From assembly GCA_002286855.1 (NCBI GenBank), contig NRSV01000038.1, positions 240,269-304,268 on the forward strand: 64,000 nucleotides of DNA, given 5' to 3'. Source of the DNA: Bipolaris cookei (taxonomy: Eukaryota; Ascomycota; Dothideomycetes; Pleosporales; Pleosporaceae). A model generated the notes under the pieces. The model had not been told where the DNA came from, did no database searches, and saw only the letters and a program-made list of their open reading frames with translations. Position numbers and translations under genes: made by a program. Position 1 is the first letter of the stretch. Each line of letters begins with the position of its first letter. Positions 54,790 through 64,000 of the stretch are shown piece after piece.

Positions 54790-55686
54790 TCACTCCAAGA
54801 ACACCGCAGGAATCTCACTCCTTCCCTCTACAACCCGACTCCTCATCCCCCGCTCCCCCCTCTTCCTCTCATCCCCCACATCCAGCAGACTAAACCAATC
54901 CCTCCACACCTTAACCGCCTTCCCCTGAATCAACCCTTTACTAATCGGCCCAAAATCATTACTGTCAAGACTCTTCCGCCAATTATCACCCTCAATCCAC
55001 ACATGCCCATACGGCACCACCACCTTACCCAGTTCCCGCTGCTGATCCTCAGGAACAACAGAGTCCGGGTCGTAATCCGCAAGCCCATCCGGCGAGCCCT
55101 GCACTCTGGTCGCATGCGCCGCAGGGTCGAAAGCGTAGCCGCGAACCGGATACACCCTGTCGCCTTCAACCGCCACTACGCGTTTAATACCCATTTCAGA
55201 CGGCTTATGGGGTTTCCAGAACGTCACTACGTCGCCGCGCTTCACACCCCATTCGTTGTCATCCTTTTCACTTTTTGCTCCTTTTCTGGCTCGTTCGAGG
55301 TACGGTCGCACGATTACGTAGTCTTCCCTGCCTGTCTCGTGCGCATTAGGACTGAGAGTGGGTGACATGGAGGAGCCGCGGACGTGTTGGAACTCGATGT
55401 AGTGATCGCGTAGGAAGAGCATTGCGCATATCGCTACAAGGCCATTAGTGCCCCATTTCATGTAGCGGCTGCTTGAGCCCGAGCGACTCTGCTCAGGCCA
55501 TTTCGACGAGGGCGGGGGCAGGGGTGGGGTGGAAGCATTGCTCGGTGTCGCGGGTGTGGTGGATTTTGGATGCGGCGGGGCTCGCGCAGCAAGTCTCGGG
55601 GTCAGGCCTGGCAGAGAAGTCTTTACCTGCGCTTTTGGTGCAGCGCGAGGTTTCGGAGGGAGGCGCAAGGGAGGTTTGGGTGGCAT
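54790..55686 (-). CDS. IMP2: Mitochondrial inner membrane protease subunit 2
   Basis: A single exon of 298 aa from ATG 55686. The N-terminal 75 residues are Pro/Lys/Arg-rich and without acidic residues, fitting a mitochondrial presequence. A TM segment follows (about 80-93), then the S26 signal peptidase core: GSSMSPTL with catalytic Ser106, and GIKRVVAVEGD with the general base Lys168. Between them are RPYLERARKG and WGVKRGDVV; DNWRKSLDSNDFGPI (the GDN..SDS box) comes later. The protease removes sorting signals from intermembrane-space proteins. The C-terminal extension of about 60 residues after the usual end is basic and may be fungus-specific. The pogo element ends 60 bp beyond its stop codon. 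Confidence 0.9.
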   Translation of the reverse strand: MPPKPPLRLPPKPRAAPKAQVKTSLPGLTPRLAARAPPHPKSTTPATPSNASTPPLPPPSSKWPEQSRSGSSSRYMKWGTNGLVAICAMLFLRDHYIEFQHVRGSSMSPTLSPNAHETGREDYVIVRPYLERARKGAKSEKDDNEWGVKRGDVVTFWKPHKPSEMGIKRVVAVEGDRVYPVRGYAFDPAAHATRVQGSPDGLADYDPDSVVPEDQQRELGKVVVPYGHVWIEGDNWRKSLDSNDFGPISKGLIQGKAVKVWRDWFSLLDVGDERKRGERGMRSRVVEGRSEIPAVFLE

Positions 55687-55981
55687 TGAGCGAGTAGTGG
55701 TCACTTTAAGGTCAAGCTCGTCGTTCTCGGGTCCTGGCGCATCTGCTTCGGCTATTCTTGCTCGCGCTGCACAATCATTATGCAGGCACGCGCAATCAGC
55801 ACTCGCATACTGTTACACAATTTAATCTACAGCGCAAAAAGTCCTTATCAATGTGCAGATTTCAAGTGGTATAGGCGTGTATCTAGCTAAATGGCAGCTA
55901 TAGTACAGGGACTAGTACATATCCAGATATGCAATGGCTACCATTCGGTCGTGTCAATGCTCATCAATTCCATATTCCAAT

Positions 55982-57356
55982 CTACTTGAGCGCCTTGATG
56001 ACGGCATCGGCGTACTCGAAGGTCTTGGCCTTGCCGCCGAGGTCACCGGTGATGGTCTGTGGTAAAGTTAGCGAATTGTCCTCCACAACAAACATGAGAA
56101 ATACTACGTACCTTGCCCTCAGCAAGGACCTTGAAGATGGCCTGCTCAATGTTAGCGGCCTCGCTGTTGAGGCCCATGTGTCGCAGCATCATGATGGAGC
56201 TGAGAAGAAGCGCAGTGGGGTTGGCGAGCTGCTTGCCAGCAATGTCGGGCGCAGATCCGTGGACGGCCTCGAAGATGGAGCAGTTGTCGCCAATGTTTCC
56301 AGAGGGAGTCAGACCGAGACCACCAATGAGACCAGCGCACATGTCGGAGAGAATGTCTCCGTACAGGTTGGGCATGACGAGCACCTTGTCGTTGTAGGGG
56401 ATAGGGTCGGTGACCATCTTCAAGCAAGTGTTATCGAGGAGCTCGGCGTCAAATTCAATGTCGGGGAAGTCCTTGGCAATCTCGCGGGCAGTGCTGAGGA
56501 AGAGACCGTCAGACATCTTCATGATGGTGGCCTTGTGGACCGCGCGGACCTTCTTCCTGCCAATGTCGCGGGCGTGCTGGAAAGCGTATCGCAGGACGCG
56601 CTCAGAGGCCTCGCGGGTGATGAGCTTGATGCTCTGTACGACGCCATCTACCACAATGTGTTCAATGCCAGAGTACTCGCCCTCAGTGTTCTCGCGGATC
56701 AGGACAGTGTCGACGTCGTCGTAGGGCGTCTTGTAGCCGGCGATGGACCTGCAGGGACGGACGTTGGCGAAGAGGTTGAAGGTACGGCGGAGGGTGAGGT
56801 TGAGCGAGACGTGGCCCTTGCCAATGGGTGTGGCCAGCGGGCCCTTGAGAGCGACGAGGTTCTTCTTGACGCTAGCAATTGACTCGTCGGGGATGACCGT
56901 CTTGCCCTCCTCGTTCAGGCGCGGGGTGACGTCGACCGACTCCCACTTGATGGGCACGTTGGCGGCCGAGTAGATGTCCTTGACCGACTGCGCGATTTCG
57001 GGGCCGATACCATCACCCTCGATCAAGGTGACGCAGTACTTGCCATCGCTGCCCTTTGTGCCGTGGAACTTGGCAACCTCAGAGGCGTATGTGCGGGCGG
57101 AGACCTGGGCCATGTATCAGCCTGTTTTTTCTCGTCTTCTTTCATTTCCTTTTCCCCTCTCTTTTTTTTCGCATTTTCCGTCCTCTCTTACTCTCTATCA
57201 CAAGGGCACATGCGCGAGCTGGTAGTAACTCTGGCAAACGTGGGGTCCCGCTATTACATGGAAGCTCACCTGGGACAGTGCGGGCGCCCATCTTGAGCGG
57301 TTGGCCTGGCGCAGGCATTGGCGCGCGGGCGAGGCGAAAGAGCGAGCAGCCAGCAT
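55982..57356 (-). CDS. IDH1: NAD-dependent isocitrate dehydrogenase subunit 1, mitochondrial
   Basis: Exons 57356-57270, 57104-56112 and 56056-55982 encode 384 aa. The first exon is a mitochondrial presequence (MLAARSFASPARQ, Arg-rich). The core has VTLIEGDGIGPEI, NLTLRRTFNLFANVRP, IRENTEGEYSGIEH, NLYGDILSDMCAGLIGG and AVHGSAPDIAGK. In this family subunit 1 binds citrate/AMP and regulates, subunit 2 is catalytic; which is which is by similarity to the yeast pair. It acts in the TCA cycle. The first intron is long for this window (165 nt) and, on the gene strand, purine-rich. Its end overlaps an ATG (57113) that would give a leaderless form MAQVSARTYASE. The other intron is 55 nt. Confidence 0.95.
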
Positions 57357-59043
57357 ATTGAGCGAGTAGAGAGTTGTTGGTGGGACCCAATTGCAGCTAC
57401 ACCGGGGGGGCAGTGGCAGGTCGTTGAAGTGCGGCAGAGGAGTTGCGCAAAGCTTGGATACAGAAAAAGAAGGCTCCACCGGCCGCGGGCGTCTTCGTGC
57501 GTTAAACCGGTACCTTCCGCCTCTGTCATGCGCATCCCGCGCTACGCACCCTTGCATCCTCGGCTCTTACCCTTCATTTTTCTTCTTCAATATGCCCACG
57601 TCTATTTCTTGTATGTACATATAGTTGGAAACTACATACTACAAGACTTTGCTCATTACAACTGTCACATCATCTTCCCTCACTGGAAGCGCTATACACA
57701 GAACTCGCAGCATAAGGGCAGCCAGCCAACCAAACCATTATCCGAAGAGCGGAAAACCGGACTAGCATTTCCATCTCCATCTTGGCGAGCATGGGGGATT
57801 TTGTTCCGACCATTCTCTCCATTTTGGCCATGGGCGTGATTCTGCCAGTAAAAGAGTAGACACAAAGTAACAGTGATCTGGACAACTAGTAAAATGAGTG
57901 TTATCGCGCAGATGACGATGATGCTTTCCGTCTCCATTTCCCTCGGAATGATACTTTCGAAACGATACTACGCGCAAGAAAGACTTATATAAGACAAGCT
58001 CACCAGCGTTTCCATACTGTGACGAGCTACCACCTCACCAGCAAATATATCAGCATAGCTACAACAACTCTCTACGTTTGCTTACCCGTTCCTTCTCTCT
58101 CGCCAAAGGTATACCCTCCAAACCAATTGCTCCATCCCCACCCCATTTTCATCGCCTCACTTTGCCCTCCTTACTACGCATCCCCTCTCCCACAACATAA
58201 ACATACCGCCCCCTCTTCTCAGCACCAACACCCACCCCACCCACCCCTCCCTCATCAAACCGCTCATACCACGTCAAAACAGAAGCCTCGCTCCCTCCAC
58301 TCATCCTCTTCGTCACCGTTACTGCTCTGGCTGGTCTTTGCACTCTGCATTCCTCTTGCATGCTCATTACCCCTTGTATATCTGTTCCCTGTTCTCTATG
58401 GATTCGTCCTTCTAGTCCAATGCTCTGTGGGTCGCAGATGCGTCTTTTGTATTGTAATGTTTGATGGAGCTTGTAGAGGACACGGAGAAACAGGAGGCAG
58501 GAGGCAGGAGGCAATGATGAGGATTATCTAAAAGGGTTTGGAGTGGGTCCAGGAGAAGTCGTGGGCGGAGAAAGAGGTGGGTGTGTCGGGCTGTGGTGGT
58601 TGCATAGTGAGTTAGTGTGCGCCTGGGGGTTTTCGCTGGGGAGAAGCGAGAGTGGAAGAGAGAAGATTGTAGCGGGAATGTGTATAGGGAGAAGAAATGG
58701 AGTTTGTTGATTAGCAAGGTTTGCTGTTGTGTGTTGGGGGTGGTGCTGGAATGGCAAACGCAGTGGGATTTTATGAACCAGAGGATAAAAATGTGGTGGT
58801 TTTGAAGAGGAAAGAATGTAAGCAGCTTAGAGAAGACGGATGGAAAATGTGACGCGAAAGTAAATGAAAATACGACGCAATATCCCCAGACAAACAATTC
58901 ATAATTACAATGGTGGGCTAATAATAATAATTGGATATATAGCCACAACTACCATACCATACCACTGCCAACCCCCAATACAAACAATATTCCTATAATT
59001 CACCCTGCCCAAAACATTTCATCTACAACTCCACACACCTACC
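57357..59043. other. Intergenic 1.7 kb, one doubtful small frame
   Basis: Upstream of IDH1 and downstream of PMS1. A minus-strand frame 57937-57692 begins with an ATG and encodes 81 aa with a single strong TM segment at the N-terminus (ICAITLILLVVQITVTLCLLFYW), then a polar tail ending CCEFCV. It could be a real small membrane protein, but has no recognised family. The rest shows pyrimidine-rich stretches (58060-58330) and no gene. Confidence 0.35.
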
Positions 59044-62000
59044 TCACCTCCTACTCCTCCTCAAATACTCACCCCAATCCGTCTTCCCTCCCCTAACCTC
59101 AACCCCAACAACCCCCTCCCCCTCCCTCCACCCTGTCCACCTCTCCAAATCCAACAAATGCCGCATCGTCGGCCTTCCATGCGGACACGACCATGGCTTA
59201 TCCATTTCCCCCATATGTCTCACAATCTCGCGCATACGCTGCGTCTTGAGTGTCTTACCAATCATAACCGAGCTCCTGCACGCGCGGCTAGCGAGTAACT
59301 TGCGGACTTTGGAGGGGCGCAGAATGTATGCTGACGATGAGGAAGTGGAGGAAGAAGGGGGGTTATCGAGGATGAGGGAGAGGAGTTCTTCAAGGTCTGA
59401 TGGGGTAAAGGTTACCTCTTTGGACATGGGGAGGGAGGTGAGGCTTGCGCGAGGGCCGGGGCGGAGTTCTGTGTTGGATGTAGGGTTAAGCTCGACGACG
59501 AAGCCGTTGGCGGTTAGGGTGGGTTGGTTTGCGAGGATTATTTCTTCTTCTACGGCGGTTAATTCGAGGGGGTGGGGATGCACGAGGCGCTGAGAGACGA
59601 GTTTGGTGGTTGCGGATAGGCGTTCGAAATTGTATTTTTCGTCGCTGGCGTGCTGGTCGATGATGAAGAGGTGCGAGTTTGGTGATGTTGAGGTTGGGGG
59701 TCGCACGGCTATGATGAAGCCTAGGTTGAATTGGCCGATGATGCGCATTTTTCCGAAGTCAGCTTTTGTTACTGTTAGACTGAGGCGTTCCTCTGCTTCT
59801 TCTCCGTTTGACTGGGCATCGGTAGACAGTATTGGCGTTTGATCAACTTCTGCCAGAGACGTATCGATAGAGGGTTGAGTGTGCTGCGCATGACGGGCAA
59901 TCGATTCGATATCTGTCTTAATGACGCGCCTGAGGTTGATAGTCCAGTACTTCTTTTGGGTAACCATAAAGAGCTTGTCGGCACGCCTTAGACTCATCTC
60001 ACTGGGCTGAGCCGCAGTCTCTTCAGCCTCCGTAATTAGCTTAGTAAACCTGGCTTCCTCTCTGGCTTTCTTCTCGGTATCGTCCTCGTACTCATCGTCT
60101 GAATCTTCGCCAGCTGCCTCTGGCTCTTTTTCAACAATCTCAACAGGCTCAGCATCCGAGGATCCGTCAGAAATCGACAATGGGCGATCTGGAGAAGCGC
60201 GGGACAAGGCAGTCAGGTTATTGATGCGTGGTCCCTTGAGTGCCCTGGATGGTAAGTGTTTAACAGGAGAGGAAGGGTGTATTGGTACATGAGTCGTGTT
60301 GCTGTGACCCTCACTCTCGTCGTCTTCGTCTTCATCCTCGTCTTCATCCTCGTCTTCATCATCATCTTCGCCACTGCTCTCCAATTGCGTGCCCGGTGCG
60401 GTGAACCCGCCCAAGCCATTCTTGAAAGGGTTTTTATTTGGCGTCTGACCCAATGACTTGGCAGAAGAGGAAGACTTTGGGATATGTATCCTCGATCGCC
60501 TTGAAGCTACCGAATACCTACCAGTACCAATTGTAGAGACAGTTGTAGTATCACCAACAGTTATTGTGGCTTGCTGGACCGGTGCTCGCATAGGGCGCAT
60601 ACGATCAAAAGCATTTTGAATGGTGCTTTGCGATAACGGCTTCTGGGGAGTCTGCCTTATAGACGGGACTGGCTGTTTCGCACCTTCACCTTGTTGACCA
60701 GATTCAGTAGACATTGACGGGCGTGTTAATTCCGCGGAGCGAGGGCCCTGAGACGCCACACGTGAATTAAAATCTTGAATGACCCTGGGAATCTGCAGGT
60801 GCCCAGCAGCAACACCATCGGTGTCTACCTCGGGTTCAAATAATGGAGATTTTGATCGTGAACGAGTCGTCTCAGTTGGATGACCCTCATCGTTATGCAA
60901 CGAACTGTCTCTTGCAAGCCTATGTGGTGGACGAGTCGTCTGGTCTTCAGAGTCGCGGCCAGCGAATCGTTCGAGAAGGCTCGCTTTCACAAATCCGGGA
61001 CGATTAGCCACATCAGGCATGTCTCGTGTCGAAGCTCTTCTAAAGCTCTTTTGTATCGCCACCCCGTCGTCATCCGAGTCTTCTGGATCACTCTGGTTGC
61101 TTTCTCGTACAGATGTAGTGCTTTCACGAGGCTGGATCGTGGGAGGTTTAAAGGTAGTTGTCGGTGTTTTATTTCTTAGCAGCTCGGACTGAGGTACGCT
61201 TTGTTCATATCCCTGGAACAACTCGAGTAAGGAGTCTTTGATGTTCTCCAGGAGCACTGCTTGGTCATGGAGCATGATGGTGCGTTTGTCTGGGCTTACA
61301 TTGACGTCGTAGGCATTTGTGTCAAGCTTGATGTCGGCAAAGACAAAAGGAGACTGTGTGATGTTGTAGGATTTGTAGACCTCATTGAATGCTTTGGAAA
61401 CCTGAGGCAGGTTGCAGGGCCGCGAATTTACAAAGAACATTTGTCTGTCTGGCGTCTGACGACCTTCGCCCACGACGGGACGGGATATGTGGCCTACTAT
61501 CTTGACAGTCCGCAATGCTATGTCTTCTTGTGCGTCCGGAGCCTTGATACTTTGCGTGGTGCCCGGCCTATTGGAAGGGTCCATGATGAACTCAAGGTTG
61601 AGGGGTATGAGGGCGGTGACAGTCTTTGCACCATAGACATTGGAGATGTTGTCCCGCGTGCTGGAATTTGCATTGGTTGCAAAGGCTACTGTCTTCTTCC
61701 TTTGGATATGTGTCAGTATAATCAGTAATGCATGCACATGCTATCGGTCCCCACTGACCCTTTGGGTATCTGGTTGCTGACCGAAAACTTGACCCCGACA
61801 CTGATGCATGCATATGCATTCAGCAGCTGTAGGACCTTGTTGTATTCGCGCTTGATGTTCTTCTCGAGTTCCTTTCGCCTGACGGGTAGATTATGGAACA
61901 GAGTGTCGACCACGACGGTAGTGCCCTGCTTAGCAGCCACGACCGACGTTCCCTTGAGCTTGCCCGACTGCTCGAAGTCGAGCTTGGTACCCTTGGGCCC

Positions 62001-62416
62001 ATCTGAGCCTCGGCTTGTGATGATGTGACATTTGGAGAGGGCACATAGCGATGACAAGGCCTCGCCACGGAAGCCGAATGTCTGCAGCGACGTGAGGTCG
62101 TCGTAGGTGGCAAGCTTGGAGGTGTAGTGCTTGAGGGCAATGGTTTGGTAGTCTTGGGGCGAGATGCCAGAGCCGTTATCCTGGACTTCTATGGTGTCGA
62201 GGCCGTAGTTCTTGAAGCGCACCTCTACACTGGGCATCAGCTGACTGCCGCCATCTTTGGTCGAGAGTGTCGTGGCAAGGACATACCAATGGCCGTGGCG
62301 CCTGCATCGATGCTGTTTTCCACCAGCTCCTTGCAGACAGACTGCAGGTCGACAATGACCTGGCCCGACTGTATCTGGTGCACAGAGCGGCTTTCTATGG
62401 CCTTGATTGTGGTCAT
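59044..62416 (-). CDS. PMS1: DNA mismatch repair protein PMS1 (MutL homologue)
   Basis: Exons 62416-62287, 62224-61759 and 61699-59044 encode 1083 aa. The GHKL ATPase has KELVENSIDAGA (catalytic Glu), DNGSGI and TFGFRGEALSSL. The N-terminal domain ends near 340 (SPDKRTIMLHDQ). A long disordered linker with an acidic Asp/Glu run (about DEDEDEDEDEDEDD) follows. The C-terminal endonuclease domain shows DQHASDEKYNFE, the metal-binding motif of eukaryotic PMS2-type proteins, then ACRSSVMIGK and CPHGRP. It nicks DNA in the MutL-alpha complex with MLH1 during nuclear mismatch repair. Introns are 62 and 59 nt; the first requires the AG after TGTAG so that ATAIEVRFKNYG is read, the second keeps KGKKTVAFAT. 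The acidic run is a coding microsatellite (60316-60362) and may vary in length. Confidence 0.94.
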
Positions 62417-62874
62417 GTCAATTCAGCCCATGTCCACGATGAGCGCTCACTCACAGACAGCCTGCTTGACTGACTGATGCGCGACGCGTCGGGGAGCGGG
62501 CCAATGGGCTCATGCGCGCTAGTAGCAAGTGGGGTTGCGGCTGCATCTCTCCTCCGGCTCGCTTGGGTTTGCCTCCACTACATACTTACATACATATTCA
62601 TGGACTTAGTTACATTTAGGTGCATGCGCATGTGCTCTCGCGTGTGATTGCATACAATGGGCGTCTCAAGCGACCTTGCGCAACTGCAGAGGCCTTTGCG
62701 TTACCTGCAGGTGCAGTCTCAAAAAAAACACGATGAGTGAGTTGGCCCAATTGACCCAAGTCCACTTGTATCCAGCCCAAGAAAGGAATATCCGGAACAA
62801 TTATCAATGCTCAATCGACCATAGCACATAGTTTCTTGAGCCTTTCTACATACTTACACATGTGTGACTAACGC
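62417..62874. promoter_or_regulatory. Divergent region between PMS1 and the last gene
   Basis: 458 bp between start codons, with ACATAC-type repeats near 62580-62600. No gene or clear motif. Confidence 0.45.
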
Positions 62875-64000
62875 ATGAGCAGAGTTGCGAGGCTGAAGCG
62901 TGAACTTGCTGAAGCTGAAGAAGAAGCGAGACGCCTTAAGGCTGACTACCTAAAAACCATCATTTACTATGCTCGGACCGACTGCCTTGAGCTGGCAAAC
63001 ATGATGTATGAGAAGCTTCCTGTTGAAGTACGTGAGATGGTGTACGAATATCTCTGTGTAGACGCGGATCGTCCCATTCCAGTTGGCCCCTACTATCATT
63101 TCCGTGCATACAACAAGCCCTACGTCTATCCTTCGGAAGCCGAGATGGACTGGGACTCGGACTCGGATTCCGACAGGCTTGAAGAAATTTCGGTCACAGG
63201 GTCGGCATTCGGTGCACCCGGCAACAGCGCACCAATAGCACGCAAGACGCCGGTCAACTGGGGTGACGAACTGCAAGTAGACCCAGAGCTCGTTAAGCGC
63301 ATCTCCCACTTGTGTGTCGACGAAGACCAAGAAGATGCAGCATTAGCCAGTAATTATACCATCCTCCCAGATGGCCGAGTCAAAGAGAAACACATCCACA
63401 AGCCCCCTAGCGACATGGTGCTTCCTACCAGTCATTTTCTGGACCACAGATACGTTGGCCCATTGGTGTCGTATGAGACGCAGAAAATGTATTACACACG
63501 GAACACCTTCTCCGTCTGCAGCGTTGAGAATGCTCTTGCCAATTTTCTGGGCCGGCATACCTGCTATTATAACTGGGAGAAGTGGGATGGCGGTCTTGTT
63601 CCGATTTACTCTCCAATCCTTGGGGATGTCCCGCCGTTCTTTGCAGCAGATCACATACGTCGTCTGCAAATCCGGGTCAAGTTTGAGCATTTCCTCAGGG
63701 ATCTTCCAGGGAGGCAGTGTTTTTTTCGATCAATACGCGTACGAGCAGCGCTTCCTGCGCATGACCTGGGGTTATCTAGAGGGGCTCACGCACTACCTAG
63801 AGCGTCGCCCCAAGGGTAAGATAGAGATAGAGTTTGTCATCATGAGCGAGCTGCCAGATCCGGATGTCATCATAGATGAGGATAACTGGGATGATGCAGT
63901 AGTAAACCGCGACCGTTGTTATATGAACTTTTTACAATGCATCCGAAACATGGTGTACAAGGTCATGTATGACCAAGACAACACTGTGGTAAAAGTCACG
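62875..64000 (+). CDS. 2EXR/F-box-like protein, partial, with a frameshift near a T7 run
   Basis: From ATG 62875 the first part is a short coiled coil (LKRELAEAEEEARRLKADYL), then MMYEKLPVEVREMVYEYLC, the F-box-like start of a fungal 2EXR-type family. The middle has Asp/Ser-rich sequence and ISHLCVDEDQ. The frame leaves the family pattern at about 63720: after GRQCFF it becomes low-quality sequence and stops at 63817. Another frame continues smoothly from FFDQYAYEQRFLRMTWGYLEGL through EIEFVIMSELPDPD to the window end. The switch lies at a TTTTTTT run (63719-63725); one T fewer would join them. This is either a sequencing slip or a real frameshift. The 3' end is beyond the window. No function is known. 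Confidence 0.6.

Noticed and set aside
55929..56882. Plus-strand open frame of 317 codons
   Set aside because: It is antisense to the well-supported IDH1 exon and arises from its codon bias.
58412..58948. Minus-strand open frame of 178 codons
   Set aside because: Low-complexity Ser/Thr/Phe-rich reading of pyrimidine-rich DNA, with no start context or domain.

Overview
The window is nuclear DNA of a filamentous ascomycete. The protein genes carry short GT-AG introns (35 modelled here, 43 to 165 nt, most 45 to 65) with CTRAC/TACTAAY-type branch points. The gene set is fungal: ERG3, a HET-C2-type glycolipid transfer protein, a fungal rhodopsin-domain membrane protein, starch-active AA13 LPMO, a GPI-type wall protein. 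Two pogo/Fot1-type transposons are present, one with stop codons of the kind left by repeat-induced point mutation. I infer Dothideomycetes, probably Pleosporales, but the sequence alone does not prove it.

Layout. 1-8.7 kb is gene-poor: a decayed reading frame, one small secreted six-cysteine protein, a compound microsatellite, a 3' fragment of a retroposon, a decayed transposase and 3.2 kb of non-coding DNA. 8.7-13.2 kb holds a divergent starch-degrading pair, the AA13 LPMO and a GH13 alpha-amylase, both secreted and both ending in CBM20. 13.4-19.2 kb has an SDR, a short retroposon with target-site duplication, the clamp-loader gene CTF18 and an initiator tRNA-Met gene. 20.2-32.3 kb has a 2EXR/F-box-like gene, an MFS sugar transporter beside a GH31 alpha-xylosidase-type enzyme, an EthD protein, a secreted GMC oxidoreductase and a rhodopsin-domain protein. 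After a 3.8 kb gene-free stretch come ERG3 and a divergent ferric reductase-type gene, a GPI-type Ala/Ser protein, an interrupted single-TM gene, a large Cys-rich membrane protein, a pirin, a methyltransferase-like gene and a GLTP. 51.7-54.7 kb holds a decayed tartrate/isopropylmalate-dehydrogenase-like gene and a pogo element with complete ends. IMP2, NAD-isocitrate dehydrogenase subunit 1, PMS1 and a partial 2EXR-like gene close the window.

The most striking observation is the initiator tRNA-Met gene at 19058-19181. All arms are perfect, but the T-loop is split by a 52-nt sequence that looks like an ordinary fungal spliceosomal intron (GTAAGA at the 5' end, TACTGAC branch point, TAG at the 3' end). 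Removing it restores the exact initiator T-loop AUCGAAA. Eukaryotic nuclear tRNA introns normally lie at 37/38 in the anticodon loop. The insert splits the B box, yet carries a B-box-like TTCGAAT of its own.

Exon coordinates were worked out by eye from splice signals, reading frame and family knowledge. No alignment or search was run.
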